A stretch of DNA of 64,000 bases from Plantactinospora endophytica (lineage in GTDB: Bacteria > Actinomycetota > Actinomycetes > Mycobacteriales > Micromonosporaceae), in the NCBI RefSeq assembly GCF_016862915.1, contig NZ_BONW01000001.1, positions 558,001 to 622,000 of the forward strand, written 5' to 3'. How positions within the stretch are numbered: position 1 is the first letter of the stretch; each line of letters starts with the position of its first letter. The notes below the pieces were generated by a model. The model searched no databases. It was not told where the DNA came from and saw only the letters and a list, made by a program, of their open reading frames with translations. Positions 40,962 through 49,132 of this stretch are shown in pieces. The position numbers and the translations under genes are program-made.

Positions 40962-41822
40962 GTGACCGCGCCCAACGACGGAAGCAAGCCCCAGATCCGC
41001 CAGGACGTTCCCACCCCGGCCCGGATGTACGACTACTGCCTCGGTGGCAAGGACAACTTCCCGGTCGACCGGGCGGCGGTGCTGGCGGTACACAAGCAGT
41101 TCCCGGAGGGTGTGCACGAGGCCCGGAACAATCGCCTGTTCCTCTACCGACTGGTGCGGTTCCTGGCCCGCGACGCCGGGATCCGGCAGTTCCTCGACAT
41201 GGGCAGCGGACTGCCGACCCAGGCCAACGTGCACCAGGTGGCCCAGCGCTTCCAGCCGGACGCGCACGTCGTCTACGTCGACAACGACCCGATCGTGCTG
41301 GCGCACGGCCGGGCACTGCTCGCCGACGACCGCACCACCACCGTGATCGCGGCGGACATGACCGAGCCGAAGCGGATCCTCGGCGACCCGGAGACGCGGA
41401 AGCTGATCGACTTCGCCCAGCCGGCGGCGGCGCTGTTCCTGTCGATCGGGCACTCCATCGTCGACGACACGTTGCTGCGCGACATGCTCGTCACCGTCTG
41501 GGAGAGCCTCGCCTCCGGCAGCTACCTCGCGTTCTCCCAGGTGGTCGGGGTGGACCAGGCGACGGTGGACGAGGGCAACGAGATGACCAGGCGACTTGGC
41601 CTGGCCTGGCGCAACCGTACGACGGAGCAGGTCGCCGAGCTGCTGGGCGCGCTGACCGGGGCGGAGCTGCTGGAGCCGGGGCTGGTGAAGGTCGTCGACT
41701 GGCGTCCCGACCCCGACCAGCCGCTGCTGGCACACGTCGACGAGCCGCTGCGGCCGTACCTTGAGTCGGTGCCGGAGAACCAGCGCTCCATGGAGTGCGG
41801 CGTGGTGTTCCGCAAGCCCTGA
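40962..41822 (+). CDS. SAM-dependent methyltransferase, PF04672 (DUF574) family
   Basis: The 286-residue protein opens with the DUF574 hallmark PTPARMYDYCLGGKDNFPVD. The SAM-binding loop QFLDMGSGLPTQANVHQVA, VVYVDNDPIVLAHGRAL and FLSIGHSIVDD follow. This actinobacteria-specific family is large, often near secondary-metabolite or regulatory genes, and its substrates are mostly unknown. GTG 40962 is preceded by a weak purine stretch only. The gene is the first of the accessory group that separates metG from tatD and has no obvious partner. Confidence 0.9.
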   Translation: MTAPNDGSKPQIRQDVPTPARMYDYCLGGKDNFPVDRAAVLAVHKQFPEGVHEARNNRLFLYRLVRFLARDAGIRQFLDMGSGLPTQANVHQVAQRFQPDAHVVYVDNDPIVLAHGRALLADDRTTTVIAADMTEPKRILGDPETRKLIDFAQPAAALFLSIGHSIVDDTLLRDMLVTVWESLASGSYLAFSQVVGVDQATVDEGNEMTRRLGLAWRNRTTEQVAELLGALTGAELLEPGLVKVVDWRPDPDQPLLAHVDEPLRPYLESVPENQRSMECGVVFRKP

Positions 41823-41852
41823 GCCCGCCCGGTCCGACTACCGCCGGTCCGA

Positions 41853-42182
41853 CTACGGCCGCCGGGCCGATTCGAGTACGCCTTCGGCCAGTGCGACGCA
41901 TCCTTCGAGGAAGGTCCGGGCGGCGGCCTCGGTGCACTCGTCCAGACTGTGGTTCGCGTCGATCTCGACCAGATAGGTCAGGGTCCAGCCCTTCGACGGA
42001 TCGTCCAGCACGGCTCGCAACGCGGCCAGGCCCGCCGTCACCACGTGTGCGGCGGAACTCGCCAGATCCGCGCGTACCTCGTCGTCGTCGCCCCCGTCGG
42101 ACCAGAACGTGCTCACGAAGCGCTGGGCCCGCTCCACCAGGGGGTCGGGCCGCCCGACGAAGAACGCCTCCCGCTCTGCCAT
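41853..42182 (-). CDS. hypothetical small helical protein (109 aa)
   Basis: ATG 42182 begins AEREAFFVGRPDPLVERAQR, followed by alternating acidic and alanine-rich helices (VRADLASSAAHVVTAGLAAL) and the end ALAEGVLESARR. No cysteines, membrane segments or known motifs occur. The frame extends further upstream, but the ATG at 42182 agrees with the predicted first helix. It converges on the methyltransferase gene across a 30-bp gap that includes a 17-bp direct repeat (GGTCCGACTACCGCCGG type). I do not recognise a family. Confidence 0.5.
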   Translation of the reverse strand: MAEREAFFVGRPDPLVERAQRFVSTFWSDGGDDDEVRADLASSAAHVVTAGLAALRAVLDDPSKGWTLTYLVEIDANHSLDECTEAAARTFLEGCVALAEGVLESARRP

Positions 42183-42493
42183 GCCCCCATGGTCGCACCG
42201 AGCGGCAGGAGCCGGGCCGACCCGGGAACTGGGGGACAGCGGCACAGGGTCGACCCGGCGGTCAGCCGGCGACGATCGCGATGCCTGCGGCCGTCACCCG
42301 AACACCGTCAATCGTGCGGTCCGTCCCTTGTAGGCGTCTGGACGTGAACCTTGAATCCACTCGTCAATCGCGGTCGGCGGAACTGAAACAACCGACCAGG
42401 TCTGCGGCATAGCAAGGGTGGCAGGGCACCACGACCTGGGAGGGACACATTGCTGGACGAACACGTCCGAGGGCCGGCCGGAACGGGGCACGG
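42183..42493. other. 311-bp divergent gap before the third sigma factor gene
   Basis: No reading frame is supported. GGAACT at 42378-42383 resembles the GGAAC -35 element of ECF promoters, but a clear -10 partner is not visible. It would fit self-activation by the sigma factor at 42494. Confidence 0.35.
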
Positions 42494-43066
42494 GTGAGGA
42501 CCGACATCGAACTGCTCGTGGCCTCGGACCACGACGCACACGCCTTCAGAGAGCTGTACGACCGTTACGCGCAGGCGATCCACGGTTTCTGCCGGAGGCG
42601 TACCGGCGACCACGAGGCGGCACTGGACCTGACGGCGGAAACCTTCGCCCAGGCGTGGCAGTCGCGGCACCGGTTCGTCGACCAGCGCGCCGGATCGGTC
42701 GGACCGTGGCTGTTCGGCATCGCCCGCAACCTGCTGCTCCGGGCGGTACGGGATCGGCGGATCCTCGCCGAGGCGAGCGCTCGGCTGCACGTACGCCAGG
42801 ATCGGGCCGTCGTGACCCCGGACGAGGAGTGGCTCGACGGCCTGGACGCGGACCTGGAGGCGGCGCTCGCCGCGCTGCCGGCGGCCCAACGCAGCGCGGT
42901 CGAGCTGCGCGTGCTGCACGACCAGAGCTACCAGCAGATCGGTGACGCACTCGACTGCTCACCCGGCGCGGCCCGGATCCGGGTCTCCCGTGGCCTCACC
43001 GCCCTGCGCAGCAGGCTCCGACCGACCAGACCGACCCGGGCGACCCGGACCAGGAGGGCATCCTGA
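42494..43066 (+). CDS. ECF RNA polymerase sigma factor
   Basis: The 190-residue protein has region 2 at about 10-75 (HAFRELYDRYAQAIHGFCRR, ALDLTAETFAQAWQ) and region 4 at about 115-170 (LPAAQRSAVELRVLHDQSYQ, CSPGAARIRVSRGLTAL). It is a classical ECF sigma factor distinct from the two SigE-family members of this window. GTG 42494 has a weak GGGGCACGGG before it. The stop overlaps the ATG of a small one-TM protein by one base, so the two form a module. Target promoters are unknown. Confidence 0.9.
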   Translation: MRTDIELLVASDHDAHAFRELYDRYAQAIHGFCRRRTGDHEAALDLTAETFAQAWQSRHRFVDQRAGSVGPWLFGIARNLLLRAVRDRRILAEASARLHVRQDRAVVTPDEEWLDGLDADLEAALAALPAAQRSAVELRVLHDQSYQQIGDALDCSPGAARIRVSRGLTALRSRLRPTRPTRATRTRRAS

Positions 43067-43623
43067 TGACGAACGACCTGCACCCGGACCTGGTCCGGCT
43101 CGGCAACGAACTCGAACACGCGGTCGGCCGGGAGATCGCCGCCGGCCGCCGGTCCGGAAGCCGCCGACTGTTCGGCTCCCGGGCCGCGTTCCTCGGCACG
43201 ATCACCGCCGGGGTGCTGGCGGTCGGCGGTGGCGCGGCCTTCGCGGCGGTGGCGCTGCTCAGCCCCGACACCGTAAGCCGAGGCATGCCCGGCGCGGCGG
43301 CGATCTTCCAGGGCACCGATCCGACGTGTACGACCGAGGACAACGTCGTCTTCACCTGCACCCTCGACCGCGCCCCGCACGATCCGCTACCCGACCTCTC
43401 CAAGATTCCGGAGGCGAAGCGCCCGCGTGTGCCGATCGTCCGCGACTTCACGGACCGGAAGGAGGCGTTCACCGACGAGCGGGGCAACGTCGCCGGTGGC
43501 TGTGTCGGCGAGGACGCGGCCGGCCTGCGCTGGACCTGCTACGCCGGTCAGCGTGCGGTAGACGAGGGAATCCTCGGCGAGGGCCTGCTCGGCGAACACC
43601 TACCCACGCCGGCCCGAGGCTGA
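43066..43623 (+). CDS. one-TM protein coupled to the ECF sigma factor
   Basis: ATG 43066 shares one base with the sigma factor stop. The 185-residue protein has about 42 cytoplasmic residues, a membrane helix near 43-66 (AFLGTITAGVLAVGGGAAFAAVALL) and about 120 outer residues with four cysteines (DPTCTTEDNVVFTCTL, GGCVGED, WTCYAGQ) that could form two disulfides. The cytoplasmic part (LHPDLVRLGNELEHAVGREIAAG) is helical and may bind the sigma factor, but it lacks the zinc anti-sigma motif. An anti-sigma role is inferred from gene order. Confidence 0.65.
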   Translation: MTNDLHPDLVRLGNELEHAVGREIAAGRRSGSRRLFGSRAAFLGTITAGVLAVGGGAAFAAVALLSPDTVSRGMPGAAAIFQGTDPTCTTEDNVVFTCTLDRAPHDPLPDLSKIPEAKRPRVPIVRDFTDRKEAFTDERGNVAGGCVGEDAAGLRWTCYAGQRAVDEGILGEGLLGEHLPTPARG

Positions 43624-43639
43624 TCCCCGGTCGTAGGCA

Positions 43640-43679
43640 CGTGGCGGGCGGTGCGGCAACTCTCGCACCGCCCGCCACG
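43640..43679. terminator. strong bidirectional terminator
   Basis: A perfect 16-bp stem, CGTGGCGGGCGGTGCG (43640-43655) with CGCACCGCCCGCCACG (43664-43679), has an eight-base loop and stands between two converging genes (ends at 43623 and 43692). Confidence 0.88.
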
Positions 43680-43691
43680 CGTAAGCGTCTC

Positions 43692-43889
43692 CTACAGTTC
43701 AGAGCCTCGCCGGACACCTCGGACGAACTGCCGCCAGGGGCCAGGAGCAAAGGCCAGGACCGGCCCGTACGGGTCCTTGCTGTCCCGTACGGCCACCAGG
43801 TCGGGCAGGTTGTCCGCGACCTCGACGCAATCGCCTTCCGCTCCGCTGTAGCTGCTCTTGTGCCAAACCGCACCGGTCAGATCGGTCAT
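43692..43889 (-). CDS. DUF397 protein
   Basis: This 65-residue protein has the family pattern WHKSSYSGAEGDCVEVADN and VAVRDSKDPYGPVLAFAPG, ending in a tryptophan-phenylalanine segment (WRQFVRGV). DUF397 genes normally follow an XRE regulator of the DUF5753 type, as here. In Streptomyces such pairs (Scr1/Scr2, WhiJ-like) affect development and may act like toxin-antitoxin sets. ATG 43889 overlaps the regulator's stop by four bases (ATGA). The molecular action is not established. Confidence 0.92.
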   Translation of the reverse strand: MTDLTGAVWHKSSYSGAEGDCVEVADNLPDLVAVRDSKDPYGPVLAFAPGPWRQFVRGVRRGSEL

Positions 43890-44758
43890 CGCCTCTCCCC
43901 TGCAAACGAGTCGATCACGTCGATCGATTCTGCCTCGGACAGGGCGAGCCGCGCGAGGTCCCTCCAGATGGCGTCGTATACGCCGATGTCCTCCGGTCGA
44001 TCGAGATAGAGCGCTCCGGTTGGTCCCTCCTGGTAGATCATCGGTGGGTCACCTCGATCCCGCTTCGGCTGCGGAAAGGTGAGCAGAGTGAAGGCGCCCC
44101 CGATCGACGCGCGATGCGGCCCCACGGCCAGTGGCAGTATCCGGATCCGGACGTTGGCCCGCTCGTTCAGCGTGGTCAGATGACGGAGTTGCTCGACCAT
44201 CGCGGCATGATCGGCCAGTGGCCGCCGCAGCACCGCTTCGCTGAGCACGACATCGAGCTGCGGCGCGGCAGGCCGCTTCCGACCGAGTAATCGCTGCCGC
44301 TTCAGCCGCAACTCGACCCGGCGTTCACGATCGTCGTCGGTCCAGTCCGGCCGACCGATTCGCATCATCTCTTCCATGTACCGTCGCGTCTGCAACAGCC
44401 CCGGCACCAGTTCGCCGTTGTAGTGCCGAATCCGGTCGGTGGCCTCCTCCATGCTGACGTACAGCTCGAACCAGTCGGGTACGGCGTCGCCGTACGCCTG
44501 CCACCAGCCGTCGGCGGTCTGTCGGGCGAGTTTGACCAACGTCTCCGTCACCTCGGGTGGCGCCTGGTAGACGTCGCAGAGCGCCTGCACGTCCGGAGTG
44601 CGGACCTGCTGGAGTCCGCTCTCGATCCGCCAGATCTTCACGGTCGAGCACTCGATCGCCTCGCCGGCCGTCCTGATCGTCATGCCGCCCTCGTCCCGCA
44701 GCCGACGCAGATATCGGCCGAGTTGCCGGCGAGGCACGGTCGTCCGGTCCTGGTCCAT
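43886..44758 (-). CDS. XRE-family regulator with DUF5753 (Scr1-type) domain
   Basis: The 290-residue protein has an N-terminal helix-turn-helix (about 10-65: RQLGRYLRRLRDEGGMTIRT, CSTVKIWRIESGL) and a C-terminal DUF5753 domain with the markers ELVPGLLQTRRYMEEMM, RQRLLGRKRPAAPQLDVVLSE (split here by a basic run) and VRILPL-type strands. It is the usual partner of the adjacent DUF397 protein and probably represses its own operon through the gap upstream. ATG 44758 is preceded by AGAAAGG on the coding strand. Confidence 0.92.
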   Translation of the reverse strand: MDQDRTTVPRRQLGRYLRRLRDEGGMTIRTAGEAIECSTVKIWRIESGLQQVRTPDVQALCDVYQAPPEVTETLVKLARQTADGWWQAYGDAVPDWFELYVSMEEATDRIRHYNGELVPGLLQTRRYMEEMMRIGRPDWTDDDRERRVELRLKRQRLLGRKRPAAPQLDVVLSEAVLRRPLADHAAMVEQLRHLTTLNERANVRIRILPLAVGPHRASIGGAFTLLTFPQPKRDRGDPPMIYQEGPTGALYLDRPEDIGVYDAIWRDLARLALSEAESIDVIDSFAGERR

Positions 44759-44976
44759 GGCGACGTACCTTTCTCTTCTCGTGAAATGCAGTGGGATTGC
44801 AGAATGGAATGCCGCCGTAGTGGCGGTGGAGAGACTTGGCGGCCGGGTGCGGAAGATCAATGGCATCGGCATGCCGCCAGCGCCGACAGCCGAGGTGTGA
44901 TTCGGCTCCGGTCATCGACAGAGATATTAGCGGCGACCATTCGCGACAGACAGCCGCGAATCACCGACTTCCGTGG

Positions 44977-46287
44977 TTATCGACGGCTTCGTCGCTCGGG
45001 AACCGCGCGTCGGATGGCGGACCGGATCTGCGCCACGGCGTCGGAGGGGGCCAGCTCGTGCCGAAGGTCCAACAGGTAACCGGCCGGGTGGCCGGCGACG
45101 ACCTGCCGCCGCTGGTCGAGCGCACTGCTCACCGCCCCGACCAGGCAGCCCGCGACGACACCCGTGCTGGTGACGACCGGCGGCAGGTGCAGGGCGTTGG
45201 CCAGTACCCCGAGCGCGGCCGGTGGTGCGAGGGTCTGGAGCGTCAGTACGGCCCGGACCGGTTGCAGGCCGAGCGTGCCGAGGGTCCGCTCCATCTCCTC
45301 CAGCGGATGGGCGATCCTGCTCTGCACGTGGTTGCGCAGTTTCGCCGCCCGTACGTCCGGATCCCGCACCTCGCTGATCGCCACGAAGTCGGGCGTGAGC
45401 GAGTCGAGGAACTCGCGATAACTCAGGAGTTGCGGCAACAGCCGTCGTCTCGCCTCGATGATCCGCTCGACCGGTACGTCGGCCAGGTCGCGGGGCAGCA
45501 CCGTTTGCAGGGCCAGTACCGCGAACACCTGGCCGTAGTCCGTCCCGGCCTCCGGCTCGGGATCGGCGTCGTCGGAGAGCAGGATGCGCGCCATCGCCTC
45601 GATCGTCCAGCCGGAGGTGGCGGAGGAGAACAACGGCTGGTCCGTGATCGGCGTCATCGCGTTCTCCTGGGCGACGACGTCCGCGAGGATCGTCAGGTAG
45701 AGCCTGGCCAGCCGCTGGTGCATCGCCAGGTCGCCGACGACGAGCACCTTCCCGTCGGACGCGCGGCGCCACTGGTATCGCCGGGACACCAGCAGGCCGT
45801 CCGCGGCCAGTTGCTGCGCCAGTCCGTACGACATCTTGCCCGGATGGACCTCCTGTAGGCGGGGGTCGAGCGGCAGGAGTTCGTCGTACACGTCCCAGGT
45901 GCGCAGGGACTCGACCCCGAGCGCCTCGGTGCCGTACCGGGGGATCATCTCGTCCTTGTACCGGTCGAGGAAGTCGTAGAACAACGCGTCGACCTGGTCC
46001 CCGGTGTCCACCGACCGGCGTCGGTCGCCGAAGAACCGGTCCACCCTCGTGAGGACCTCGTCGTCCACCCAGGACTGCCGTCTCCGGGGCAGCCGCCCCC
46101 AGCCGGGGCGCACGTCGATGATGAAGTCGAGTTCGTCCCTGAGCCGCTTGACGGTGTCGGAGTCGCGCAGGTTGTAGTAACCGCGCGGGCGGATCCGGCC
46201 GAGTTGGGGCCAGTGCAGGGCGGCGGCCTTGACCCATGCGTCCCCGGGCAGGTTGACGTACGGGAAGTAGAGGGCGACGTCGCTCAC
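44977..46287 (-). CDS. DUF6236-like hypothetical protein
   Basis: The 436-residue protein starts VSDVALYFPYVNLPGDAWVK, followed by AAALHWPQLGRIRPRGYYN, the N-terminal pattern of DUF6236 proteins found in actinobacterial accessory regions. The rest is mainly helical, with arginine- and aspartate-rich stretches and no membrane segment or catalytic signature. A late hydrophobic stretch (LGVLANALHLPPVVTSTGVV, AGCLVGAVSS) might form a buried helix pair. GTG 46287 is chosen since the conserved LYFPY follows it directly; GTG 46296 is equally possible. It lies downstream of the 46350 gene on the same strand, 62 bp apart. Function unknown. Confidence 0.6.
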   Translation of the reverse strand: MSDVALYFPYVNLPGDAWVKAAALHWPQLGRIRPRGYYNLRDSDTVKRLRDELDFIIDVRPGWGRLPRRRQSWVDDEVLTRVDRFFGDRRRSVDTGDQVDALFYDFLDRYKDEMIPRYGTEALGVESLRTWDVYDELLPLDPRLQEVHPGKMSYGLAQQLAADGLLVSRRYQWRRASDGKVLVVGDLAMHQRLARLYLTILADVVAQENAMTPITDQPLFSSATSGWTIEAMARILLSDDADPEPEAGTDYGQVFAVLALQTVLPRDLADVPVERIIEARRRLLPQLLSYREFLDSLTPDFVAISEVRDPDVRAAKLRNHVQSRIAHPLEEMERTLGTLGLQPVRAVLTLQTLAPPAALGVLANALHLPPVVTSTGVVAGCLVGAVSSALDQRRQVVAGHPAGYLLDLRHELAPSDAVAQIRSAIRRAVPERRSRR

Positions 46288-46349
46288 CGGGACCACAATG
46301 CCCGGTCGGCGCCGCGCCCGGAAGGGGCCGGCGCGACCCCGCCCAGCCC

Positions 46350-47636
46350 TCAGATCTCGTACGGCACGTCGAGGAGCTGGTCGTCGGTCACCTCGACCCC
46401 GGGTGCCCAGGACTCGTAGACCCCGCGTTCGTAGCACTGCGCACCGAGCGCCGCCACGTTGTCCGGGTCCGGCTGGCAGAGCCGTACCCGCAGCCAGCCG
46501 CCCTCCTCGCGGAGCACCAGGCAGCGGGTGTCGCGCCAGTGGACGTACCGGGCCCGGCGGACGAGGGTCTCCACCGGATAGCGGGCCGCCCGGGTCATCG
46601 CGAGTACCCGGAACTCGCCGGGCGGGTCGGCGACCGCCTCGTGCTCCTGCCCCCGGTAGCCGCCGATCAGCAGGGTGGACCGGATCGCGTCGCTGGTCGA
46701 GACGTACTCCTGGTCGGGGGAGACGCCGGGCACCGCGGCCAGCAGGTGCCGCCAGCGCGGCCCGGCCATCCGCAGCCAGCCGCGCTGTTCCGGCTGGTAC
46801 GTGTAGAGCACCACCTCGTCCCCGTCCGAGGTGTGCGCCAGCAGGGCCGCGTTCGCCGGCAGCGGCAGGTCGGCGAAATCCCGGGTGACGAACTCCGGGA
46901 TCAGGTGCCGACCGCTCGGGGTGAACCCGGTGCCGAGCACCGGCGGCCCGACCCGGTCGTGCGGCGACATCGTCATCAGTCCCCGGTGCCCGGCAGCCAG
47001 CGGCGCGACGAAGTCGAGCGGGTCGGTGGCCCGCCAGCGCAGCAGGTACGCCACCTCGGGCACCGCCCGACCCGCCTCGGAGTCGGTACGCAGCAGCATC
47101 TGGTCGGCCGGCGTCCGCAGGTGTGCCACGTCGTACTCGCGGTAGCAGAAGCCGTACGGCAGCCAGCCGCGCAGCAGGAAACCGGCGAACTGCTGGGCGG
47201 AGAGCGCCTTGACCATCTGGCTGCCCCGCCGCACGGTGGCGGATTCGCGTACCGAGACCAGTACCGGGTCCTCGGCGGCAGCCGGGCTCTGGCTGAGGCC
47301 GTGGATGTCCGACCAGCCCCAGATCCGGTGCAGTGGTGCCGTCAGCGGGGTGTCCGCCACGCCGAGCCCGTTGGCCCGCTCACCGCCACCGGTACCGCCG
47401 CCGCCCGACCGGGCACCGGGCAGGACCCCGACCTCGCTGGCGTGGGCGTACCGGTGGAACGGGTAGCGGGCGTCGGGGCGGCGGTCCCGCTCGAACCCGC
47501 CCGTCGACTCGGTGCTGAACAGCTCGTACGCGGCACCCCGGGCGAGTTCCTCGGCCGGGTGCACGGCGCCGCCGTAGCGGACGCGTAGTCCGGCCGGCGT
47601 CTCGGGCACCGCACTGGCCGGCGGGGACACGCTCAC
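46350..47636 (-). CDS. hypothetical protein of unknown family (428 aa)
   Basis: GTG 47636 lies seven bases after TAGCGT, a leaderless pattern. The product starts SVSPPASAVPETPAGLRVRY and is rich in Trp, Tyr and Arg. It has a glycine-rich loop (GGGGTGGGE), an LHRIWGWSDIHGLS segment, and two related halves in the C-terminus (LRMAGPRWRHLLAAVPGVSP, then WLRVRLCQPDPDNVAALG), the second ending SWAPGVEV. There is no signal peptide, membrane helix or known catalytic motif. The modular, Trp-rich character recalls proteins in actinobacterial conflict or secretion loci, but I have no specific evidence. It precedes the DUF6236-like gene and may be co-transcribed with it. Confidence 0.55.
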   Translation of the reverse strand: MSVSPPASAVPETPAGLRVRYGGAVHPAEELARGAAYELFSTESTGGFERDRRPDARYPFHRYAHASEVGVLPGARSGGGGTGGGERANGLGVADTPLTAPLHRIWGWSDIHGLSQSPAAAEDPVLVSVRESATVRRGSQMVKALSAQQFAGFLLRGWLPYGFCYREYDVAHLRTPADQMLLRTDSEAGRAVPEVAYLLRWRATDPLDFVAPLAAGHRGLMTMSPHDRVGPPVLGTGFTPSGRHLIPEFVTRDFADLPLPANAALLAHTSDGDEVVLYTYQPEQRGWLRMAGPRWRHLLAAVPGVSPDQEYVSTSDAIRSTLLIGGYRGQEHEAVADPPGEFRVLAMTRAARYPVETLVRRARYVHWRDTRCLVLREEGGWLRVRLCQPDPDNVAALGAQCYERGVYESWAPGVEVTDDQLLDVPYEI

Positions 47637-47841
47637 CGCGCCGACGCTAAGACCGGTCGGCACCGACCCGGTGAACACGGGGTTACAGACCGGGGTCGTC
47701 GGAGCCGCTCCGAGCGCGAACTGACGGTTCGGCTGGCCGCCCGCCGCCGGTTCGGCCGCCCGCCCCCGCCGGTTCGGCGGACGCCCGCCAATTCGGTGCC
47801 AGCACCCGCTGATCCGGCGGACACCCGCCAGCAACCACCCG

Positions 47842-48018
47842 ACCTGGTGAGCCCGAGCCGGGCGCACCAGGCCGGTGTGCTGCTGACGGCGATGAGCCCG
47901 GCCTGGTGAGCCCGAGCCCGGCGCCCCGGGCCGGTGTGCTGCCGGCGGCGATGGGCCCGACGTCGTGAGCCCGAGCCCGGAGCACCGGGTCGGTATGTGA
48001 TGCTGGCGGCGATGAGTC
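47842..48018. repeat. three 59-bp tandem repeats reaching into tatD
   Basis: Units begin at 47842, 47901 and 47960 with the frame GCCTGGTGAGCCCGAGCC and end in GGCGGCGATGAGCCCG or a variant. Units 1 and 2 are close copies; unit 3 is more diverged and its GCGATGAGT supplies the ATG start of tatD at 48012. The preceding 47637-47841 also has loose CCGCCGGTTCGG repeats. No other gene is seen in the 375-bp gap. Confidence 0.8.
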
Positions 48019-48938
48019 AGCAGCCGACCGAGAGCCGCCGGGCGCGGGCCGCCCGCCGGGCCGGAGAGTTTCCACCGGTACCGGAGCCACTGCCGCTACC
48101 GGTGATCGACAGTCACACCCACCTGGACATCACCCTGGCGGAGGCCGGCCCCCCGCCCGGGAACGGCGGGTCCGGCGGGTCCGGCGCGCCGTCCAACGGC
48201 CGGCCGGCCGATCCGGTCGCGGCGGCGGTCGAGGTGGCCGCCGGGGTCGGAGTGGACCGGCTGGTGCAGGTCGGCGTCGACGTGGCCTCGTCCCGGTGGG
48301 GCGCCGAGCTGGCCGCGCGGCAGCCGGCGGTACTCGCCACTGTGGCGCTGCACCCGAACGAGGCGCCCCGGCTCGCCGACCTCGACGAGGCGCTGCGGGA
48401 GATCGAGTCCCTGGCCGCCGAGGACCGGGTACGCGGGATCGGCGAGACCGGGATGGACTTCTTCCGTACCGGGGACGAGGGTCGGGCGGCCCAGGAGGCG
48501 AGTTTCCGGGCACACATCGCCATCGCCAAGCGGTACGCCAAACCGCTGGTGATCCACGACCGGGACGCACACGCCGACGTGCTGCGGATCCTCGACTCCG
48601 AGGGCGCCCCGGAGACGGTGGTGCTGCACTGCTTCTCCGGCGACGCCGAGTTCGCCGCCGAGTGCGTCCGGCGCGGGTACGTGCTGAGTTTCGCCGGGAC
48701 GGTCACCTTCGGCAACGCCGCCGGGCTGCGCGAGGCGGCCCGGATCACCCCGCTGGACCAGATCCTGGTGGAGACCGACGCGCCCTACCTGACCCCGATG
48801 CCGCACCGGGGACGGCCGAACGCGTCGTACCTGATTCCGCTGACCGTCCGGTCGCTGGCCGAGACGACCGGCGCCGACCTCGGCGAACTCTGCGCCGCCA
48901 TCTCCGCCACCGGCAACCGGGTCTTCGGCCCCTGGTGA
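48012..48938 (+). CDS. tatD: TatD-family metal-dependent DNase/hydrolase
   Basis: The TIM-barrel hydrolase has its metal ligands: SHTHLDI (HxH), GETGMDFF (Glu), LVIHDRDA and VVLHCFSG (His), and VETDAPYL (Asp). TatD proteins are 3'-5' exonucleases or deoxyribonucleases tied to DNA repair and quality control. Residues 1-25 are a basic leader, and a Gly/Ser/Pro insert lies directly after the HxH strand (PPPGNGGSGGSGAPSNG, about residues 43-60), slightly longer than usual. ATG 48012 is chosen because the preceding ATG (48000) lies within the 59-bp repeat. It belongs to the metG-tatD-rsmA-ispE backbone, split here on both sides. Confidence 0.93.
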   Translation: MSQQPTESRRARAARRAGEFPPVPEPLPLPVIDSHTHLDITLAEAGPPPGNGGSGGSGAPSNGRPADPVAAAVEVAAGVGVDRLVQVGVDVASSRWGAELAARQPAVLATVALHPNEAPRLADLDEALREIESLAAEDRVRGIGETGMDFFRTGDEGRAAQEASFRAHIAIAKRYAKPLVIHDRDAHADVLRILDSEGAPETVVLHCFSGDAEFAAECVRRGYVLSFAGTVTFGNAAGLREAARITPLDQILVETDAPYLTPMPHRGRPNASYLIPLTVRSLAETTGADLGELCAAISATGNRVFGPW

Positions 48939-49035
48939 CCGCCGGCCGCCCGTGCCGCCCGTGCCGCTCGTGACGGGCACAAGATCGCGCTGGTTCCGGG
49001 AAAGAGTCGCCTCCGTCAGCGCCCGAGGCCCCTAT

Positions 49036-49107
49036 TTCCTGGAAGTAGCGCCTGCGGTTCCGGGAGGTAGCGCACGGTTCCGGGAGGTAGCGCCCCGTTC
49101 CCGGGAA
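49036..49107. repeat. four phased TTCCnGGAA-type palindromes
   Basis: TTCCTGGAA (49036), TTCCGGGAG (49058), TTCCGGGAG (49078) and TTCCCGGGAA (49098) are each followed by GTAGCGC (AGTAGCGC or GGTAGCGC). Spacings are 22, 20 and 20 bp, two helical turns, so all lie on one DNA face. They sit between the converging ends of tatD and the Lrp gene, where a terminator would also be expected. Confidence 0.7.
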
Positions 49108-49132
49108 GTAGCGCCCCGGGCAACCGCGCCGG

